Below are positions 16,537 through 25,339 of a stretch of 46,097 nucleotides of DNA, one piece after another. The position numbers were made by a program, and so were the translations under genes. The stretch spans positions 1 to 46,097 of the forward strand of contig CAZOLJ010000035.1 in assembly GCA_964580575.1 (NCBI GenBank), read 5' to 3'. The DNA comes from CAVPDE01 sp964580575 (GTDB lineage: Bacteria; Desulfobacterota; DSM-4660; Desulfatiglandales; HGW-15). The notes beneath the pieces were generated by a model. The model did not search any database. It saw nothing but the letters and a program-made list of their open reading frames with translations, and was not told the DNA's origin. Numbering within the stretch: position 1 is the first letter of the stretch; each line of letters begins with the position of its first letter.

Positions 16537-17502
16537 TCAATCTTGGCCGGGCGGAGAAGAGAAGGGTTTGTCGAGTCTGAAATCAGGGAGAAAAGGGGGT
16601 TTGATTTCAGGGGGTTCCTGCGCCGGGAACTGGACAAAGAGGTGCTGGAAACCGAGCTCCAGGGCATGGGAATACACCTGGTTGAACTCCTTTTCGGTGA
16701 GAGGTCGATTGAGGGCCTCTGCATCCTGAGGGGTGACCGGAACGTATTGGGACATGAGACTCAAAGGAAGCTCGGCTCCGAATTCCACAAAGAGTGTGGT
16801 CAGCGCATTGATGGAATTCTCCACATGTCCGGGAAGGATGAGGTGGCGGACCAGGACTCCTTTCTTTGCCAAGGGATCTCCCGCGGCAAAGCTGTCGAGA
16901 AAACCCTTTTGAGCGAGCATGTTGGAGAGAGCGGCCAGAGCCACATCAGGGTAATTCTGGCACCTTGAGAGCTGTCTTGCCAGATCCCGGTCCGCATATT
17001 TGAAGTCCGGAAGATAGATGTCCGCATACCTCTCTGCCGACTTGAGGAGGTTCGCGGATTGGTAGCCGGAGAGATTGAAGACTATTGGAAGATCGTGTCC
17101 TTTGTTCCGCAGCAACGTGATGAGTTCAAAGACATAAGGAAAGAAATGATCGGGGGTCACAAAATTGACGTTGTGGACGTGCTTCCGGATGATCATGCCT
17201 TCCACTTTTGTAAGCAGCTCCTCCAGTTGGATGGTTTCACCGAGACCCTCTCGCGAGATCTGAAAGTTCTGGCAGTAGGAGCAGCGGAGCGAGCAGCCCG
17301 TGAAGAATACGGTTCCGGACCCATGAGTGCCTGTGAGAGGGGGTTCCTCGCCGAAGTGAGGGCCCACATAAGAAACCCTGAGCTGACCGTCCTGCCTGCA
17401 GAACCCGGCCCTCGACTTTTCGCCCTCCTGAAGTCGATCTACCCCGCACTCCCTGGGGCAAAGAAAGCACTGTTTGAACCATTCGCTCCAGTTTTTTTCC
17501 AT
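16537..17502 (-). CDS. Radical SAM protein, pyruvate-formate-lyase-activase-like
   Basis: A 321-residue radical SAM protein resembling putative PFL-activating enzymes (COG1313 type). It has an N-terminal CFLCPRECG motif (residues ~12-20) and a further CRQDG, then the radical SAM cluster motif CSLRCSYC (Cx3Cx2C) near residue 71 in the context FFTGCSLRCSYCQNFQ. The remainder fits a TIM-barrel core. The protein activated is unknown: there is no glycyl-radical enzyme or AmmeMemo partner beside it. The gene faces away from the nucleotide-sugar dehydrogenase and is preceded by a G/C-rich repeat. Confidence 0.88.
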   Translation of the reverse strand: MEKNWSEWFKQCFLCPRECGVDRLQEGEKSRAGFCRQDGQLRVSYVGPHFGEEPPLTGTHGSGTVFFTGCSLRCSYCQNFQISREGLGETIQLEELLTKVEGMIIRKHVHNVNFVTPDHFFPYVFELITLLRNKGHDLPIVFNLSGYQSANLLKSAERYADIYLPDFKYADRDLARQLSRCQNYPDVALAALSNMLAQKGFLDSFAAGDPLAKKGVLVRHLILPGHVENSINALTTLFVEFGAELPLSLMSQYVPVTPQDAEALNRPLTEKEFNQVYSHALELGFQHLFVQFPAQEPPEIKPPFLPDFRLDKPFSSPPGQD

Positions 17503-17548
17503 AGGTTCTGTGATGTTCCTCCACGACCAGACAAAATGCTCGCTCTTC

Positions 17549-17607
17549 TCCCTCCCCTAACCCCTCCCACGAAGAGGGGAATTCTGGGGGAGGATAGGTG
17601 GGGGTGA
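17549..17607. repeat. CCCCTCCCC/GGGGGAGG repeat, copy 1
   Basis: CCCTCCCCTAACCCCTCCCA followed after a short spacer by GGGGGAGGATAGGTGGGGGT: an imperfect inverted repeat. Related copies lie at 25651-25715 and 35183-35245. Confidence 0.6.
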
Positions 17608-17766
17608 AGGGAAGTCGCCCAGTAAACTGCTGTAAGACACAACACTAACATAGATAAGTCCTGTTTAAAAGGGCGCAGCAGCCGCAGAATCCCTTGACAT
17701 TTATAGATTTTTCAAATAATCAGCGACGATATGCCCAGGCAAAATCATGAAGGAAGGAGAGTGTGC

Positions 17767-19407
17767 ATGGAGTACTCGGTAAGCCCGGAAGGCGAGAAGT
17801 TCAAAATCCCCGACGAGGAAGACTACAAGAAGGAGTATGTGAGACTTCAAAAGCTGGCCAGGGCTCACCGCAAAGAGGGGCAGGAGATCGTGGTGGTCAT
17901 GGGCCTCGGATTCGTGGGCGCGGTCATGGCCGGTGTTGTGGCGGATTCCACGGACAAGAAAACCGGCAAGCCCGGCAAGTTCGTGATCGGCATGCAGCGG
18001 CCGAGCCCCCGGAGCTTCTGGAAGATTCCTCTGTTCAACCGGGGGATCTCGCCGGTCAAGGCCGAGGACCCTGAAGTGGAGCCCATGATCGAGCGCTGTG
18101 TGACCAAAAAGAAAACGCTCACCGCCACCTACACCTATGATGCACTGAAGCTTGCGGACGCGCTGGTAGTGGACGTGCAGTGCGACTTCCTCAAGCAGGA
18201 ACTCGGAAACCTGCGGAGCGGGCACGCGGACATCAGCGCCCTGGAAGAGAGCTTCAAAGTCATCGGCGAAAAGATCGATCCCAAGTGCATGGTTCTCATC
18301 GAAACGACGGTGCCGCCGGGAACCACGGAGTTCGTGGCCTACCCCCTGGTGAAGAAGGCTTTCAAGAAACGAGGGATTCAGGAGGAGCCGCTTCTGGCTC
18401 ACAGCTTCGAGCGGGTCATGCCGGGGCGGGATTACGTGAAATCCGTTCGGGACTTCTGGCGCGTTTGCAGCGGCATGAATGAAGAGAGCAGAAAACGGGT
18501 CGTCAGGTTTCTTTCGGAAGTCCTCAATGTGGAGAAATTCCCGCTCACGGTGCTGGACCGGCCCCTGGAGAGCGAGACCTGCAAGATCGTGGAAAACAGC
18601 TACCGGGCCACCATCCTGGCCTTCCTGGACGAGTGGAGCGTCTTTGCCGAGACCAATGGGGTGGACCTCATCAAGGTCATCAACGCGATCAAGGTGAGGC
18701 CTACCCACAGCAACATGATTTTTCCGGGTCCGGGAATCGGCGGGTACTGCCTCCCGAAAGACGGCGGTCTTGGGCTCTGGGCCTACAAGCACCTCCTGGG
18801 TTTTGAAAACGACATTTTCAAAATCACGCCGGAAGCGATCAACATCAATGACACGCGGGGACTGCGGGCTGCCCAGATGGCCAGGGATGCGCTGCGCAAC
18901 ATGGGGCGAATCCTGGCCGCCTCCCAGATCACGGTGCTGGGCGCCTCCTACCGGGAAGACGTGGGAGACACCCGCTACAGCGGCTCGGAGATCATCGTGC
19001 GAAAGCTGACGGAAATGGGAGCCGAGGTCAAAGCCCATGACCCCTATCTCCAGCACTGGTGGGAGCTGGAAAAGCAGGACACCTACCCGGCCGTGGGCAC
19101 GGGCTGGGCCCGGTTCTTCCGAAACCAGGAACATCTCAAGGATTTCAAGATGATCCCCGATCTCGCCGAGGCGATGAAGGGCGCGGATGCGGTGATCTTC
19201 GCAGTTCGGCACAAGCCTTATCTGAATCTCGAGCCTAAAGATCTCATCCGAATGACGGGTGGCCCTGTGGCGGTGATCGATTGTTTCGGCATTCTGGATG
19301 ACCGGAAGATCGAAGAATATTTTGAACTGGGGTGTGAAGTGAAAGGTCTGGGCAGGGGGCATATCCAGAGGATCAAGGACAAGGTGAGGCGGGGAAGGAA
19401 GAAATAA
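17767..19407 (+). CDS. UDP-glucose/GDP-mannose dehydrogenase-family nucleotide-sugar dehydrogenase
   Basis: A two-step NAD-dependent oxidoreductase that turns a nucleotide sugar into its uronic acid. The ATG at 17767 is chosen over one 12 codons upstream because AAGGAAGGAGA precedes it. The Rossmann motif VVVMGLGFVGAVMAG begins only near residue 42, after a charged N-terminal extension absent from classic Ugd proteins. IETTVPPGTTEFV, the catalytic-cysteine motif GIGGYCLPKD near 325, and the C-terminal GASYREDVGDTRYSGS follow. The 546 residues are long for the family (~430-450). Substrate unknown; UDP-GlcNAc is possible given the diacetamido-sugar genes at 3.8-6.9 kb. Transcribed alone. Confidence 0.86.
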   Translation: MEYSVSPEGEKFKIPDEEDYKKEYVRLQKLARAHRKEGQEIVVVMGLGFVGAVMAGVVADSTDKKTGKPGKFVIGMQRPSPRSFWKIPLFNRGISPVKAEDPEVEPMIERCVTKKKTLTATYTYDALKLADALVVDVQCDFLKQELGNLRSGHADISALEESFKVIGEKIDPKCMVLIETTVPPGTTEFVAYPLVKKAFKKRGIQEEPLLAHSFERVMPGRDYVKSVRDFWRVCSGMNEESRKRVVRFLSEVLNVEKFPLTVLDRPLESETCKIVENSYRATILAFLDEWSVFAETNGVDLIKVINAIKVRPTHSNMIFPGPGIGGYCLPKDGGLGLWAYKHLLGFENDIFKITPEAININDTRGLRAAQMARDALRNMGRILAASQITVLGASYREDVGDTRYSGSEIIVRKLTEMGAEVKAHDPYLQHWWELEKQDTYPAVGTGWARFFRNQEHLKDFKMIPDLAEAMKGADAVIFAVRHKPYLNLEPKDLIRMTGGPVAVIDCFGILDDRKIEEYFELGCEVKGLGRGHIQRIKDKVRRGRKK

Positions 19408-19488
19408 GTTCTCCGTTATCTGTTGTTCGCGTATTGCTGTTTCAACGAATAGCGATTAACGGGTAACTTGACTTTCAGATCACGCAGC

Positions 19489-19517
19489 TTGACAAACCCT
19501 TATTTCCCAAATAGTAT
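19489..19517 (+). promoter_or_regulatory. Strong sigma-70-type promoter of the liv operon
   Basis: The consensus -35 TTGACA (19489-19494) and -10 TAGTAT (19512-19517) are separated by exactly 17 bases, about 110 bases before livK. The -10 box is inside a perfect inverted repeat. Confidence 0.75.
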
Positions 19518-19532
19518 CCGATTATTTGGGAA
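19504..19532. promoter_or_regulatory. Operator-like perfect inverted repeat over the liv promoter -10 box
   Basis: TTCCCAAATA (19504-19513) and TATTTGGGAA (19523-19532) are perfect reverse complements with a 9-base centre. The site covers the -10 element, the position expected of a repressor operator. No regulator gene lies nearby. Confidence 0.65.
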
Positions 19533-19626
19533 CGGTCATCTGAGAGGGGGTGATGCACCTAGATTGAGTCTAAGGCAACTGTTCCGAACCCACAATCTTT
19601 TGATGAGGAGTTGAAAGGAGGTTTCC

Positions 19627-20895
19627 ATGAAAAGAGTTCTTATGATTTTCATTGTTCTCGCTGCAGTCATTACCTTGGCCGCAGCCCCGGCGTTGGCGCA
19701 ACAGAAGAAGGCGGAACCCGCCAAAAAAGCTGCTGAGTTCAAGTACGAAGACCCCATGGGGGTGGTGAAGATCAAGAAAGGGGACCCCATTCATATTGCC
19801 AACTGGATGGTGGTAGCAGGACCGGACGCTTCTCTGGGAACGGATACCAAGCGAGGCGTTGAGATTGCCGTTGCTGATGTCGGGGGAAAGCTCCTCGGCC
19901 ATCCGATCAAGATCAGCACCCAGGACACCGGATGTAACGCAGAAGGCGGTCAGGCGGCTGCAACCAAGCTGGCCTCGGATCCCACGATTGTGGCGGCCGT
20001 CGGATCCAACTGCTCCAGTGAAGCCAGGCCAGGCGCTCCGATTCTGTGGAAAGCCGGTATTGCCACGGTGTCTCCTTCCAACACCGCGCCTTACCTGACA
20101 GACCCGAAGCGGGGAGCCGAGTACAACGGCTACCTCCGCACGGCTCACAATGATAAGGTCCAGGGCGCTGTGGCGGCCGAGTTCGCCATCAAGAAACTGG
20201 GCGCCAAGAAGGCCGCTACGATCCATGACGGAAGCGTGTATGCCGAGCAGCTCCAGGCGGTGTTTGCCGAGACCTTCAAGAAAATGGGCGGCACCATTAC
20301 AGCCCAGGAAGCCGTTGCTCCCACAGACACCGACATGAGACCCGTGCTCACCAAGATCGCCACGGGCAAACCCGAGTTCCTGTACTATCCTATCTTCATC
20401 GCGGCGGGCGGCCACGTCACCCGTCAGGTCAAGGAAGTGGCCGGTCTCGAGAAAGTGTCCCTCATGGGCGCGGACGGCATTTTCTCCCCTGACTTCTACA
20501 AGGCTGCCGGGGACACGGCTATCGGCATGTACCATTCCAGCCCGGATTTCTCGGCTTTTGCCGCGGGCTACAAGGATTTCCTGGCCAAACACAAGCAGAA
20601 ATACGGCGAGGCACCGTTGGCGCCTTTCCATGCGCACGGCTATGATGCGGCCATGCTTATTTTCAACGCTATCAAGAAAGTGGGTAAGACCGCTCCGGAC
20701 GGCAGCCTTTGGATCGGCCGCAAGGCCCTGAGAGATGCCCTTTATGCGACCAAGAACTTCAAAGGGCTGACCGGCAATCTTACCTGTAGTGATTTCGGCG
20801 ACTGTGCGGACCCGAGAATCGCCGTTTACATCACCACGGCGGACAACGTGAAGAAACTGGTCATGCCGGATACACCATACTGGAAACCCTACTAG
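19627..20895 (+). CDS. livK: Branched-chain amino acid ABC transporter, periplasmic binding protein
   Basis: The substrate-binding component of a LivKHMGF importer, exported to the periplasm. The 422-residue precursor has a clear Sec signal peptide (KR, then a hydrophobic stretch, ending APALA before QQKK). The rest is a type I periplasmic binding protein fold (IANWMVVAGPDASLGTDTKR, SNCSSEA, HDGSVYAEQLQAVF). AAAGGAGG precedes the ATG. It is first in the operon behind the promoter at 19489. Two hairpins after its stop probably set its higher expression relative to the permeases. Ligand is inferred from family only; amides or other amino acids are possible. Confidence 0.92.
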   Translation: MKRVLMIFIVLAAVITLAAAPALAQQKKAEPAKKAAEFKYEDPMGVVKIKKGDPIHIANWMVVAGPDASLGTDTKRGVEIAVADVGGKLLGHPIKISTQDTGCNAEGGQAAATKLASDPTIVAAVGSNCSSEARPGAPILWKAGIATVSPSNTAPYLTDPKRGAEYNGYLRTAHNDKVQGAVAAEFAIKKLGAKKAATIHDGSVYAEQLQAVFAETFKKMGGTITAQEAVAPTDTDMRPVLTKIATGKPEFLYYPIFIAAGGHVTRQVKEVAGLEKVSLMGADGIFSPDFYKAAGDTAIGMYHSSPDFSAFAAGYKDFLAKHKQKYGEAPLAPFHAHGYDAAMLIFNAIKKVGKTAPDGSLWIGRKALRDALYATKNFKGLTGNLTCSDFGDCADPRIAVYITTADNVKKLVMPDTPYWKPY

Positions 20896-20910
20896 CATGT
20901 AATCCAAAGA

Positions 20911-20937
20911 AACCCTGTCATCGAGAAAGACGGGGTT
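20911..20937 (+). terminator. Hairpin after livK (proximal)
   Basis: AACCCTGTC pairs with GACGGGGTT (9 bp, one T-G wobble) around a 9-base loop. It lacks a T tract, so it may protect the livK message 3' end rather than terminate. Confidence 0.5.
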
Positions 20938-20954
20938 CACGTCAAAGAAGACTT

Positions 20955-20993
20955 AGGATGAGCCGGCCCAAAACCTCATGACCGGCTCATCCT
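20955..20993 (+). terminator. Hairpin between livK and livH (attenuator-like)
   Basis: AGGATGAGCCGG pairs perfectly with CCGGCTCATCCT (12 bp) around a 15-base loop, followed by TCGTTAT. This is a likely partial terminator or RNA-stabilising hairpin separating the binding protein from the permease genes. Confidence 0.65.
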
Positions 20994-21039
20994 TCGTTAT
21001 AGAGAACTGTAAGCAGAGGACATCACGAAGGGAGCCCTT

Positions 21040-22101
21040 ATGCTCAAGGGATGGAAAGAGAGAGTAACAGGCACTGATCTGGTCATGTGGCTCATCGGTG
21101 CAGCCGTACTGGGGGTGGTCCTCGTGGGTTCAGTGGCCACGCTGGCTTCCGGCCGGTATGCGGGGCGGCACTGGTTTGACTTCATGGTCTTCGGCCTTGC
21201 CCAGGGGAGCATCTACGCCCTCATTGCCATGGGCTACACCATGGTCTACGGCGTGTTGCGGATGATCAATTTCGCGCACAGCGAGGTCTTCATGAGCGGC
21301 CCTTACACGGCTTATTATGTAGCGGCCGCCTTTTACCGGTCCGGTTTCTTGGACAGCCATCCCATTTTGAGCCTGGTGGTAGTTTTTCTCGTGTCCATGG
21401 CTACCTCCACCCTCATCGCCTACCTTCTCGAACGCATTGCCTATCGTCCTCTGCGCAACGCCCCGCGATTGATTCCGCTGATTACGGCCATCGGGGCCTC
21501 TTTCTTTCTCCAGTACATGTTTCGAGGGCTCTATGGCCCCGGTTTCCAGGCGTATCCCGTCGTCAAGATGCTGGAAGGCCAGTTTACCTTCTGGGGACTT
21601 CGAATCCTGAAGTTCCAGGCCCTCGTCATCGTCGCTGCCGCCGTGCTCATGTTCCTTCTTTATGCGTTTCTACAGCGCACCAGGATCGGAAAAGCCATTC
21701 GGGCCGTTTCCGAGGACAAGGAGGCGGCGTACCTCATGGGCATTGACGTCGATAAAATGATCTCCACGACCTTCATCATCGGAGGAGCAGCGGCAGGGGC
21801 GGCCGGTGTGCTTTACGCCATCATGTTCAAGCAGGTGCACTTCTTCATGGGGTTCATTCCCGGAATCAAAGCCTTCACCGCGGCGGTGCTCGGCGGCATC
21901 GGAAACATCCCGGGCGCCATGCTGGGAGGGATTTTCCTCGGCCTCATCGAATCGATCGGGCCGAGCCTGTTCCTCGACGGTTTGGGCATTGTGGCCCCTT
22001 ACCAGCTCAAAGACGCCATTGCCTTCATTATGCTCGTGCTGGTCCTGATCTTTCGGCCTACGGGTATTATGGGAGAGCGTCTAGCGGTGAAGAAAGCCTA
22101 A
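21040..22101 (+). CDS. livH: Branched-chain amino acid ABC transporter permease LivH
   Basis: An inner-membrane permease of 353 residues with about eight hydrophobic helices. The LivH hallmarks AQGSIYALIAMGYTMVYGVL and INFAHSEVFM lie near residues 55-85, and the cytoplasmic ATPase-coupling region RTRIGKAIRAVSEDKEAA near 210-227. The stretch before the first hallmark is longer than in E. coli LivH and contains an extra membrane segment (residues ~10-35). It follows livK after a hairpin and precedes livM by 16 bases. Confidence 0.94.
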   Translation: MLKGWKERVTGTDLVMWLIGAAVLGVVLVGSVATLASGRYAGRHWFDFMVFGLAQGSIYALIAMGYTMVYGVLRMINFAHSEVFMSGPYTAYYVAAAFYRSGFLDSHPILSLVVVFLVSMATSTLIAYLLERIAYRPLRNAPRLIPLITAIGASFFLQYMFRGLYGPGFQAYPVVKMLEGQFTFWGLRILKFQALVIVAAAVLMFLLYAFLQRTRIGKAIRAVSEDKEAAYLMGIDVDKMISTTFIIGGAAAGAAGVLYAIMFKQVHFFMGFIPGIKAFTAAVLGGIGNIPGAMLGGIFLGLIESIGPSLFLDGLGIVAPYQLKDAIAFIMLVLVLIFRPTGIMGERLAVKKA

Positions 22102-22117
22102 TGGAAAGGACGACAAG

Positions 22118-23803
22118 ATGACACGAGTTCTTACCCTTTGGAAACACGGAGTCATGACCGGGTTGCTGGGCGGTCTGATCACGGTCCTTCTCTCCCTCAT
22201 GGGAATGGTGGAGGCTTTCAGCCAGCGTCAGATTGTGAGCGGTGTCCTCTCCATGGATCAGTCCCTCCTGGGTGTGGCGGTGGTGTTTGTGGGCTATCTC
22301 GCTGCGAAAAAGACCACCTCAAGCCATCCCTGGTGGGTGGTGATCAACTCGCTCACCAGCGGGTTCGTCACGGCAGGGATGTTGCTGCTCCTGCTCGTGA
22401 TCGGAGACGTGATCAACTTGCGGGCTGTTTTCGTCAATGCCTCGCCTGTCCTCTATGAACTGCTCAGCTTCGGACATGGCTTTGAGACCGCGCCCCTCCT
22501 GTTTGTGGCAGCTCCCCTTTGCGGGCTTTTTGCCGGCATCTTGTATCTGCTCCCGGCGGCTTTCCGGAAAATGTTCATTGTGTCTCTGACCTGCGTCGTT
22601 GGTGCGGGGGTGCTCCAGGACATGCTGCGGCCCACGTTGAGCGCGTGGGAGTCTCTGGCAGAAGTCGCGGAGTGGATCTTTTCCGCCAACGGCCTCACAA
22701 AGCAGGGGGCAGCCGCCATCTTCATCGTGATTTCCATTGTCACCCTCTTCTGGTCCTTCAAGGGGGAGGCAGTGAAAACGGGGTACCAGGGTCTGCCCGC
22801 AGCGGGACAGAAAGGGTTGAAGTGGACGGGGGTTGCCGTTCTCCTGGCGGTGCTTTTCATTCTCCCCCAGATCCTGGGGCTCTTCCTGAGCGAAGTGCTC
22901 ACCATCGTCGGTCTTTACGTTCTGCTGGGGCTGGGGTTGAACATCGTGGTCGGGTATGCCGGGCTTCTGGACCTGGGCTATGTGGCCTTTTTTGCTATCG
23001 GCGCTTACGTGACGGCGATACTGACCTCTCCTGAGCTGGGTTTTTTCAGCCTCTCTTTCTGGGAAGCTCTGCCTTTCGCCATCCTGATTGGGATCGTGTT
23101 CGGGGTCATGCTCGGAATTCCTGTTCTCAAGATGCGCGGCGACTACCTGGCCATCGCCACGCTCGGATTCGGAGAAATCATTCGGATCATGGTTCTGTCG
23201 GACTTCCTGAGACCCTGGCTGGGCGGGGCACAGGGGATCGGCAAGATCCCGAAAGCCTCCATCGCCGGATTCGAGTTCGGCATGCCACAAGAGATCTATT
23301 ACCTCATCCTGGCCGGTTGCTTTCTCGTGATTTTCATTTCCCTGCGCCTTCGGGATTCCCGGCTGGGCCGAGCGTGGAAAGCCATGCGGGAGGACGAAGA
23401 CGTGGCCCAGGCCATGGGCATCAACCTGGTGGCCACCAAGCTGCTCGCCTTCGGCACAGGAGCGGGGTTCTCCGCTTTGAGCGGCGCCATCTTCGCGACC
23501 AAGCTGACGTCCGTCTACCCCCACAGCATGAACGTGATGATCTCCATCAATATTCTCTGTGTCATCATCGTCGGAGGCATGGGAAGCATTCCCGGTGTGA
23601 TCGTTGGAGCCGCGGCCCTGGTGGGTCTGCCCGAGCTGCTTAGGGAATTTGCCGAGTATCGCCTCCTGGTGTACGGCTTAGCCCTGGTGGTGATGATGCT
23701 GGTGAGGCCCGAGGGACTTTGGCCTGAGGCCGTGCGCCGGAGGGAATTCCACGAGGAAGAAATCAACGAGAACAATGGAGCAGCGGCAACCGTTTCGTCT
23801 TAG
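22118..23803 (+). CDS. livM: Branched-chain amino acid ABC transporter permease LivM with long N-terminal membrane extension
   Basis: The second permease of the Liv importer. The conserved domain starts near residue 260 (LTIVGLYVLLGLGLNIVVGY, AGLLDLGYVAFFAIGAY) and includes the coupling loop RLRDSRLGRAWKAMREDEDVA. The preceding ~250 residues hold about six further hydrophobic segments, making the protein 561 residues against ~425 in E. coli, itself an extended form. The extension has no motif I recognise and may be lineage-specific. It follows livH closely and leads to livG by eight bases. Confidence 0.92.
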   Translation: MTRVLTLWKHGVMTGLLGGLITVLLSLMGMVEAFSQRQIVSGVLSMDQSLLGVAVVFVGYLAAKKTTSSHPWWVVINSLTSGFVTAGMLLLLLVIGDVINLRAVFVNASPVLYELLSFGHGFETAPLLFVAAPLCGLFAGILYLLPAAFRKMFIVSLTCVVGAGVLQDMLRPTLSAWESLAEVAEWIFSANGLTKQGAAAIFIVISIVTLFWSFKGEAVKTGYQGLPAAGQKGLKWTGVAVLLAVLFILPQILGLFLSEVLTIVGLYVLLGLGLNIVVGYAGLLDLGYVAFFAIGAYVTAILTSPELGFFSLSFWEALPFAILIGIVFGVMLGIPVLKMRGDYLAIATLGFGEIIRIMVLSDFLRPWLGGAQGIGKIPKASIAGFEFGMPQEIYYLILAGCFLVIFISLRLRDSRLGRAWKAMREDEDVAQAMGINLVATKLLAFGTGAGFSALSGAIFATKLTSVYPHSMNVMISINILCVIIVGGMGSIPGVIVGAAALVGLPELLREFAEYRLLVYGLALVVMMLVRPEGLWPEAVRRREFHEEEINENNGAAATVSS

Positions 23804-23811
23804 GAGAACCT

Positions 23812-24603
23812 ATGGCTATTCTCACAGCGAGAAAAACGACAAAGCGCTTCGGCGGGCTGATTGCCGTCGATGAGCTGGATGTGGAGATCAAGGAAAAGAG
23901 CATCCACAGTATCATCGGACCGAACGGAGCGGGGAAAACCACTTTCTTCAACTGTGTGACCGGGTTTTATCGGCCGGAACAAGGGGAGATCCTTCTCAAT
24001 TCCCATTCCCTTGTGGGTCTTATGCCCGACCAGATCGTACGCCTTGGCATCGCCAGAACCTATCAGAACATCCGCCTCTTCCCCGTTCTCACGGCCATGG
24101 AAAACGTGCTGGTGGGCCTGCACTCTCATTTGAGGGCGAACTACTTCGGCATTGTAGCCGGCCTTCCTTCTACCCGGAAGGAAGAGAAAGAAGCCACCGA
24201 AGAGGCGAAACGACTGCTCCGGTTTGTCAATCTCACAGGCAAGGGAGATCTTATGGCCAAGAATCTCCCTTATGGTGAGCAGAGACGATTGGAAATCGCA
24301 CGGGCTCTTGCCACAAAGCCGAAGTTGCTGCTTCTGGATGAGCCGACCGCCGGAATGAACCCGAGTGAAACGCAAACCATGATGGATTTTATCCGGCATC
24401 TCCGGGATGAAGTGGGCATCACCGTTTTGCTCATCGAACACCAGATGCGCGTGGTCATGGGGATCTCGGAAACCGTCACGGTGCTGGATTACGGCAAAAA
24501 GATAGCTGAAGGGACGCCCGAGGAGATCAAGAAAAACCCGAGAGTGATTGAAGCGTATCTGGGCAAGGGAGGCGCTGCTGAGACCGAAGGAGTCGCCGCG
24601 TAG
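23812..24603 (+). CDS. livG: Branched-chain amino acid ABC transporter ATPase LivG
   Basis: A 263-residue cytoplasmic ATPase. Walker A is GPNGAGKTTFF near residue 37, Q-loop region YQNIRLFP, a signature-like NLPYGEQRRLEIARAL near 155 (SYGxQ type, as in LivG), and Walker B LLLLDEPTAGMNP. The LivG-specific C-terminal extension (LDYGKKIAEGTPEEIKKNP) is present. Tightly packed between livM and livF. Confidence 0.96.
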   Translation: MAILTARKTTKRFGGLIAVDELDVEIKEKSIHSIIGPNGAGKTTFFNCVTGFYRPEQGEILLNSHSLVGLMPDQIVRLGIARTYQNIRLFPVLTAMENVLVGLHSHLRANYFGIVAGLPSTRKEEKEATEEAKRLLRFVNLTGKGDLMAKNLPYGEQRRLEIARALATKPKLLLLDEPTAGMNPSETQTMMDFIRHLRDEVGITVLLIEHQMRVVMGISETVTVLDYGKKIAEGTPEEIKKNPRVIEAYLGKGGAAETEGVAA

Positions 24604-24617
24604 AAGGAGTTTCCGTT

Positions 24618-25331
24618 ATGGCATTTCTGGAAATGAAAAATGTGCACACCTATTACGGTCACATCCATGCCCTCAAGGATCTTTCTCTCACGGTGGAGAA
24701 AGGCGAGGTGGTGACCCTCATCGGGGGCAACGGGGCCGGCAAGAGCACGACCCTCAACACCATGAGCGGCCTGCTGAGACCGCGGCAGGGGTCCATTCAG
24801 TTTGAAGGGGAGGAACTCACCCGCTTTCGGCCTCATCAGATCGTGGCCAAAGGGGTTGTCCAGGTCCCTGAGGGCAGGCGGGTCTTCGGCCGTCTCACCG
24901 TGACGGAAAATCTGGAGATGGGCGCCTTCACGTGCAGGGATCCGAAGCTCATGAAAAGCAACATCGATCGCGTTTTTGCCCTCTTTCCCAGGCTGGAAGA
25001 ACGGCGCAAACAGGTGGCCGGGACCCTGAGCGGCGGGGAACAGCAAATGCTCGCCACGGGTAGGGCCCTCATGGCCAACCCGAGGCTGATGCTTCTCGAT
25101 GAACCTTCCATGGGCTTGGCGCCGGTCCTGGTGGACAGCATCTTTGATACGATCAGACAACTCCATGCCGGCGGGACCACCATTCTCCTGGTGGAGCAGA
25201 ATGCCCGCATGGCTCTGATGGTGGCGGGAAGAGGGTACGTGCTTCAGACCGGAGTGGTGCTCCTCAGCGACACAGCACAAAACCTGCGCCAGAACGAGAT
25301 GGTCCGCAAGGCCTACATGGGAGAAGCCTAA
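24618..25331 (+). CDS. livF: Branched-chain amino acid ABC transporter ATPase LivF
   Basis: The second ATPase of the importer, 237 residues. Walker A GGNGAGKSTTLN near residue 37, the LivF-typical VPEGRRVFGRLTVTENLEMG, signature LSGGEQQMLATGRALM near 136 and Walker B LMLLDEPSMGLAP are present. AAGGAG precedes the ATG. It is the last gene of the operon; a low-complexity AGCAGTGAGCAGTCAGCAGT sequence follows the stop. Confidence 0.96.
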   Translation: MAFLEMKNVHTYYGHIHALKDLSLTVEKGEVVTLIGGNGAGKSTTLNTMSGLLRPRQGSIQFEGEELTRFRPHQIVAKGVVQVPEGRRVFGRLTVTENLEMGAFTCRDPKLMKSNIDRVFALFPRLEERRKQVAGTLSGGEQQMLATGRALMANPRLMLLDEPSMGLAPVLVDSIFDTIRQLHAGGTTILLVEQNARMALMVAGRGYVLQTGVVLLSDTAQNLRQNEMVRKAYMGEA

Positions 25332-25339
25332 AAAAAACA

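Noticed and set aside
17701..19362. 553-codon minus-strand ORF
   Set aside because: Antisense to the nucleotide-sugar dehydrogenase, whose motifs are clear on the plus strand.
19570..20940. 456-codon minus-strand ORF
   Set aside because: Mirror of livK, including its signal peptide region; no motif of its own.
22319..23524. 401-codon minus-strand ORF rich in Gln, Asp and His
   Set aside because: Composition is the typical shadow of a hydrophobic membrane protein (livM) on the other strand.
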